Below are positions 61,219 through 64,000 of a stretch of 64,000 nt of DNA, in pieces. Each line of letters opens with the position of its first letter. Positions within the stretch are counted from its first letter, which is position 1. A model generated the notes under the pieces. That model worked only from the letters and a program-made list of their open reading frames with translations, was not told the DNA's origin and ran no database searches. This DNA comes from Cohnella herbarum (GTDB taxonomy: Bacteria > Bacillota > Bacilli > Paenibacillales > Paenibacillaceae): assembly GCF_012849095.1 (NCBI RefSeq), contig NZ_CP051680.1:3224001-3288000 (forward strand), read 5' to 3'. A program made the position numbers and the translations under genes.

Positions 61219-64000
61219 CTAGTTCTTCCGCACCGTGATTGATTTCATCGGTCCCCATTTGCCTCGCGAATCCTTCGCGTGAACGAATACCGTGTGGTAC
61301 CCGCTCGACCAGGCCGAGACGTTGATCTGCGCCGTTACCTGCTCCGTCTTTGCGCTGAAGATCCCGTCATGCGCGGACATCGGCGTCCCGCTTCCGTCGA
61401 ATCCGACCGAATCCACGAAATATTCCGCTCCGGCGATACTCCCCCAACCCGTATCCGTTTCATCGGCAAGCGCCCGGATGGTTACCGTTGCGCTTCCCGC
61501 CGTCTCTCTCGGAGTAGCGGCCGCATTCTGTATTCGCGGCCCTTGGGCGGAAGTTTTGATAATCGTTTCGGTATACAACGGTCCCCAATTCCCCGCCGCA
61601 TCTTGTCCGTGGATATACAGCGTATGTTTACTGTTCTCCGCCCATCCGGCAGCGGATACCGTTGCAACGAGAGATTCGCTCATGGAATCGAAGCTTCCGT
61701 CCACCGCCCCCATCGGTATGCCCGAACCGTTCGATCCCGGCGCGTCGACGAAATATTCCGCCGCGACGATCCGTGAACCTCCATGATTGTCGACTCCGTC
61801 GTCCGCGTTAGCGGTCAGTAAGAAGGTCGATAGTCCATCCGTAATGCCGCGCGGATTCGTACCCGCCACGACCGTCACCGGCCCTTGCGTATCATCGGCG
61901 GACGATTTCGTCACGTTCAGTTTGACGGACTGGGTCGGCCCCCAATTCCCCGCGTTATCCATAGCCCGCACATAAACGATCGGAGTCGTCTGCTCATGCC
62001 AACGCGTCTCCGCGAAAGCGCGAATCAGATCGACGTAGATTTTCTGCGGTGCTCCCGAAGCGGGAAGCATGCTGTCGTCCACGCCGAATTCGATCGATTT
62101 CACGCTTTCGAAATTAAAAACACCGTTTCCGCCCGCAATCGAGTCATAATTTTCTTTGAAGTTCCAACGCACGTTTTTCCATATATCGATCGGTAAGTTG
62201 CTAGCACCGTAGAAAGTAGGCAACGAGGCTTCGAGTTCGGTACCGTCAACGTCCTTCAGCTTAACCTGCAACTGAGTTAGAGGAGCCGTAACGTCCTTCA
62301 ACCAGAAGGACAACGTATCCAAACCGGATAAATTTTGCAGCACTGTGCCATAATCCTTGATTGCCGTAAGTTTATCCGGAATGCCGTCGTTGTTGTTTCC
62401 GACATCGAGAAGCAACAATCCCGATTCCGGGTTTCTCGTCGCCGTGCCGCTCCAATCGGAAATGTCCGCCATATCGTCGATCAGAATCGGCGCAGTAGAT
62501 GCGATCGTCGGGATCGTTATCGTCGCCGTCGCCCCTTCGCTTAAACTATCGAAAGTCCCGTCGGCAGCCGTCATATCGATGCCTTGTCCCGGCTTCTGCA
62601 CGGTATCCACATAATATTGGACCTTCGACACAGGTTGTCCGCCGGAATTCGCCGTCGCGGAGAGCAAGATCGACGTCAACCCGTTCGTCGGATTCGACGA
62701 TACGGCCGTCCCGGTTACGACGGGACCGCCCGAGGTTGCCGTCACGGAAACGGAATAACTCGTGTCCGCGACCGAATACCGGGTTCCATCGAACGCCGTC
62801 GCCCTTAGGAAATACTTCTTCGAAGCATCCAGTCCGCTCGTATTCCAATTCACCATATAAGGATTTGCGGTGGCCGTGCCTATCGGAATCCACATCTCGT
62901 TCGTACCGTCATTGTATTCGAAAGCGACCGAGACGATCGGCGCTCCGCTCGGAGCGGCAAGCGCGCTTACCGCAACGTTGCCGTTGTCGACGACGTCAAA
63001 ACTCCTCGGATAGATCATCTCCGCGTAAGGTTTGCCTTCCGTCGCGCGGATTTGTTTGGACATATCGGTCACGGCAGCCCAACGCCGGTCATTCATCGGA
63101 TTCCCGTCATTATCGACGAAGTTCCATTCGTTCGCCCAGTCGTCCCCGTCATAGGTGAAAAAGGCGATCCCGCTTAAGCCTCCTTCGAAGTTCGTCCAGA
63201 GCGAATCCTTGAAATCGGCGATTTCGTCGAGATTCAACGGCGCTTGTCCGATATGCCTATAATTCCTGTCGTTCATATTGGGCACCAGCTTGCTCGGAGA
63301 CCATGATTGCGTATTCGTCGCGTTCGTCTTCCCCACTCGCCAAGCGGTCTGTTTCAGACGATCCGTCCACTGGAATCCCCCGTAATTGCCGAGCGTTGAC
63401 CAATCCATATACCACGGATGATCTTCGCCCGTATCATACCAAAGGTAATTAATGTGGTGAGTATTAACCCGCCTATCGATTCCTTTGGCGCTATCGTTCA
63501 TACGCGTTTGATCGGCATAATAAGAGTAGTCGCCCGCGGCATTGGTTTGCAGTTTATTCGGCCAATAGACTTCGAGCTCGTTGGCGTTTAAGTAGCTAAT
63601 GATCTGATTCGTCGGATCGTAAACGAAGGTTTGGCCGGAATCGTTCGCCGCCAGCGCGTTAAGTCCTGCGTGGTCCAACGAGTTATTATTGGCCACGGGG
63701 AATGCCTGCCGCACGATCTTTAAGCCGAGCTTTTGCGCTAATCCGGCGTTTTTCGTGATCACGTCGTCACGGTGATTTTCATGCGAGACTATGAAATCCA
63801 CCCCGTGTTTCGCCATGTCATGGAGCGTTTTTTCGGGTTGCACAAGGCTATGGTGATACATTCCGATCTGAAAATCATCCGACGCGTAATCGTTCGACGT
63901 CGGCGCGAGCATAGGAACGTCTTCTTTGCTTCTCGTCCATTCTTTGCTCGTCATGGCCTCCAGATTGTCCAACGAATAGTAATTGTCCGTTATCCCCTTG
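61219..64000 (-). CDS. Large multidomain secreted carbohydrate-active-like protein (5' end outside window)
   Basis: At least 927 residues; the frame stays open at the right edge (KGITDNYYSLDNLEAMTSKE), so start and any signal peptide are missing. Residues ~1-330 look like a TIM-barrel catalytic part (KHGVDFIVSHENHRDDVITK, SHENH, YHHSLV, GIAFFTYDGDDWANEWNFVD). Then an Ig-like segment, a beta-sandwich binding module (DISDWSGTATRNPESGLLLL) and tandem Ig-like repeats ending GNWGP or GKWGP, with VxYxVD and GSFDS- or GIFS-like loops. It probably degrades or binds polysaccharide outside the cell. Stop TAG at 61219. Confidence 0.75.
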   Translation of the reverse strand, partial: KGITDNYYSLDNLEAMTSKEWTRSKEDVPMLAPTSNDYASDDFQIGMYHHSLVQPEKTLHDMAKHGVDFIVSHENHRDDVITKNAGLAQKLGLKIVRQAFPVANNNSLDHAGLNALAANDSGQTFVYDPTNQIISYLNANELEVYWPNKLQTNAAGDYSYYADQTRMNDSAKGIDRRVNTHHINYLWYDTGEDHPWYMDWSTLGNYGGFQWTDRLKQTAWRVGKTNATNTQSWSPSKLVPNMNDRNYRHIGQAPLNLDEIADFKDSLWTNFEGGLSGIAFFTYDGDDWANEWNFVDNDGNPMNDRRWAAVTDMSKQIRATEGKPYAEMIYPRSFDVVDNGNVAVSALAAPSGAPIVSVAFEYNDGTNEMWIPIGTATANPYMVNWNTSGLDASKKYFLRATAFDGTRYSVADTSYSVSVTATSGGPVVTGTAVSSNPTNGLTSILLSATANSGGQPVSKVQYYVDTVQKPGQGIDMTAADGTFDSLSEGATATITIPTIASTAPILIDDMADISDWSGTATRNPESGLLLLDVGNNNDGIPDKLTAIKDYGTVLQNLSGLDTLSFWLKDVTAPLTQLQVKLKDVDGTELEASLPTFYGASNLPIDIWKNVRWNFKENYDSIAGGNGVFNFESVKSIEFGVDDSMLPASGAPQKIYVDLIRAFAETRWHEQTTPIVYVRAMDNAGNWGPTQSVKLNVTKSSADDTQGPVTVVAGTNPRGITDGLSTFLLTANADDGVDNHGGSRIVAAEYFVDAPGSNGSGIPMGAVDGSFDSMSESLVATVSAAGWAENSKHTLYIHGQDAAGNWGPLYTETIIKTSAQGPRIQNAAATPRETAGSATVTIRALADETDTGWGSIAGAEYFVDSVGFDGSGTPMSAHDGIFSAKTEQVTAQINVSAWSSGYHTVFVHAKDSRGKWGPMKSITVRKN

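Overview
The window is chromosomal DNA from a Gram-positive, endospore-forming bacterium, most likely Paenibacillaceae (Paenibacillus or Cohnella type). The support is an sspI spore-protein gene, a LiaRS/PspA-type envelope-stress operon, a YhbDEF-like bactofilin cluster, KtrA, and many AraC-regulated sugar-uptake and glycosidase genes without phosphotransferase components. No tRNA, rRNA or CRISPR array was seen. Both window edges cut through genes for large secreted proteins.

Layout. (1) 1-1165: minus-strand secreted protein, cut by the left edge. (2) About 1,360-5,060: a scrambled array of small genes and gene fragments (DUF3888-like copies, a HAD phosphatase, the N-terminus of a tyrosine recombinase, orphan pieces). 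They are separated by a recurring ~80-bp element, CTAACGGG boxes around a GACGRCAGCC hairpin, laid out much like an integron cassette array. (3) 5,060-17,230: an AT-rich accessory island bounded by a perfect 130-bp direct repeat containing the 3' tip of the trmH-like gene. It holds a TIR-bounded non-coding element, a candidate two-gene defence unit (Mrr-like nuclease plus zinc-ribbon/HEPN-like protein), a proteasome-fold hydrolase, DUF1643 and DUF429-like genes, another PD-(D/E)XK protein, a membrane coiled-coil protein, a frameshifted DUF4238 gene, an IS4-type insertion sequence, a third DUF3888 copy and a WG-repeat protein.

(4) 17,341-28,950: core genes (rRNA methyltransferase, KtrA, SspI, PhnM-like hydrolase, RF3, two bactofilins and YhbD, a chemoreceptor, a cyclase-family protein, Zwf). 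(5) 28,949-33,675: one minus-strand envelope-stress operon, LiaI-like / PspA / PspC / PspA(LiaH) / LiaF / LiaS / LiaR, with a divergent NlpC/P60 hydrolase.

(6) 34,913-42,884: a YesMN-type two-component system, ABC sugar importer and intracellular GH5 glycosidase. (7) 43,034-54,205: GH78 rhamnosidase-like enzyme, amino-sugar genes (PIG-L deacetylase, NagB-like protein, CBM9-like protein), PhyH dioxygenase, SMP-30 lactonase and three AraC regulators. (8) 54,288-60,110: an IclR-linked catabolic set (M20 peptidase-like, class-III aminotransferase, IlvD/Edd dehydratase) with shared promoter motifs and a decayed FAH hydrolase. (9) 60,497-64,000: Uma2 nuclease-like protein and a large multidomain secreted protein cut by the right edge.

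The carbohydrate regions fit a plant-polysaccharide degrader: sensors and AraC regulators switch on import, oligosaccharides are trimmed inside the cell, and lactonase/dehydratase-type steps suggest non-phosphorylated sugar-acid catabolism that is now partly degraded. The most unusual parts are the cassette-like repeats with a recombinase remnant and the two-gene nuclease/HEPN unit.
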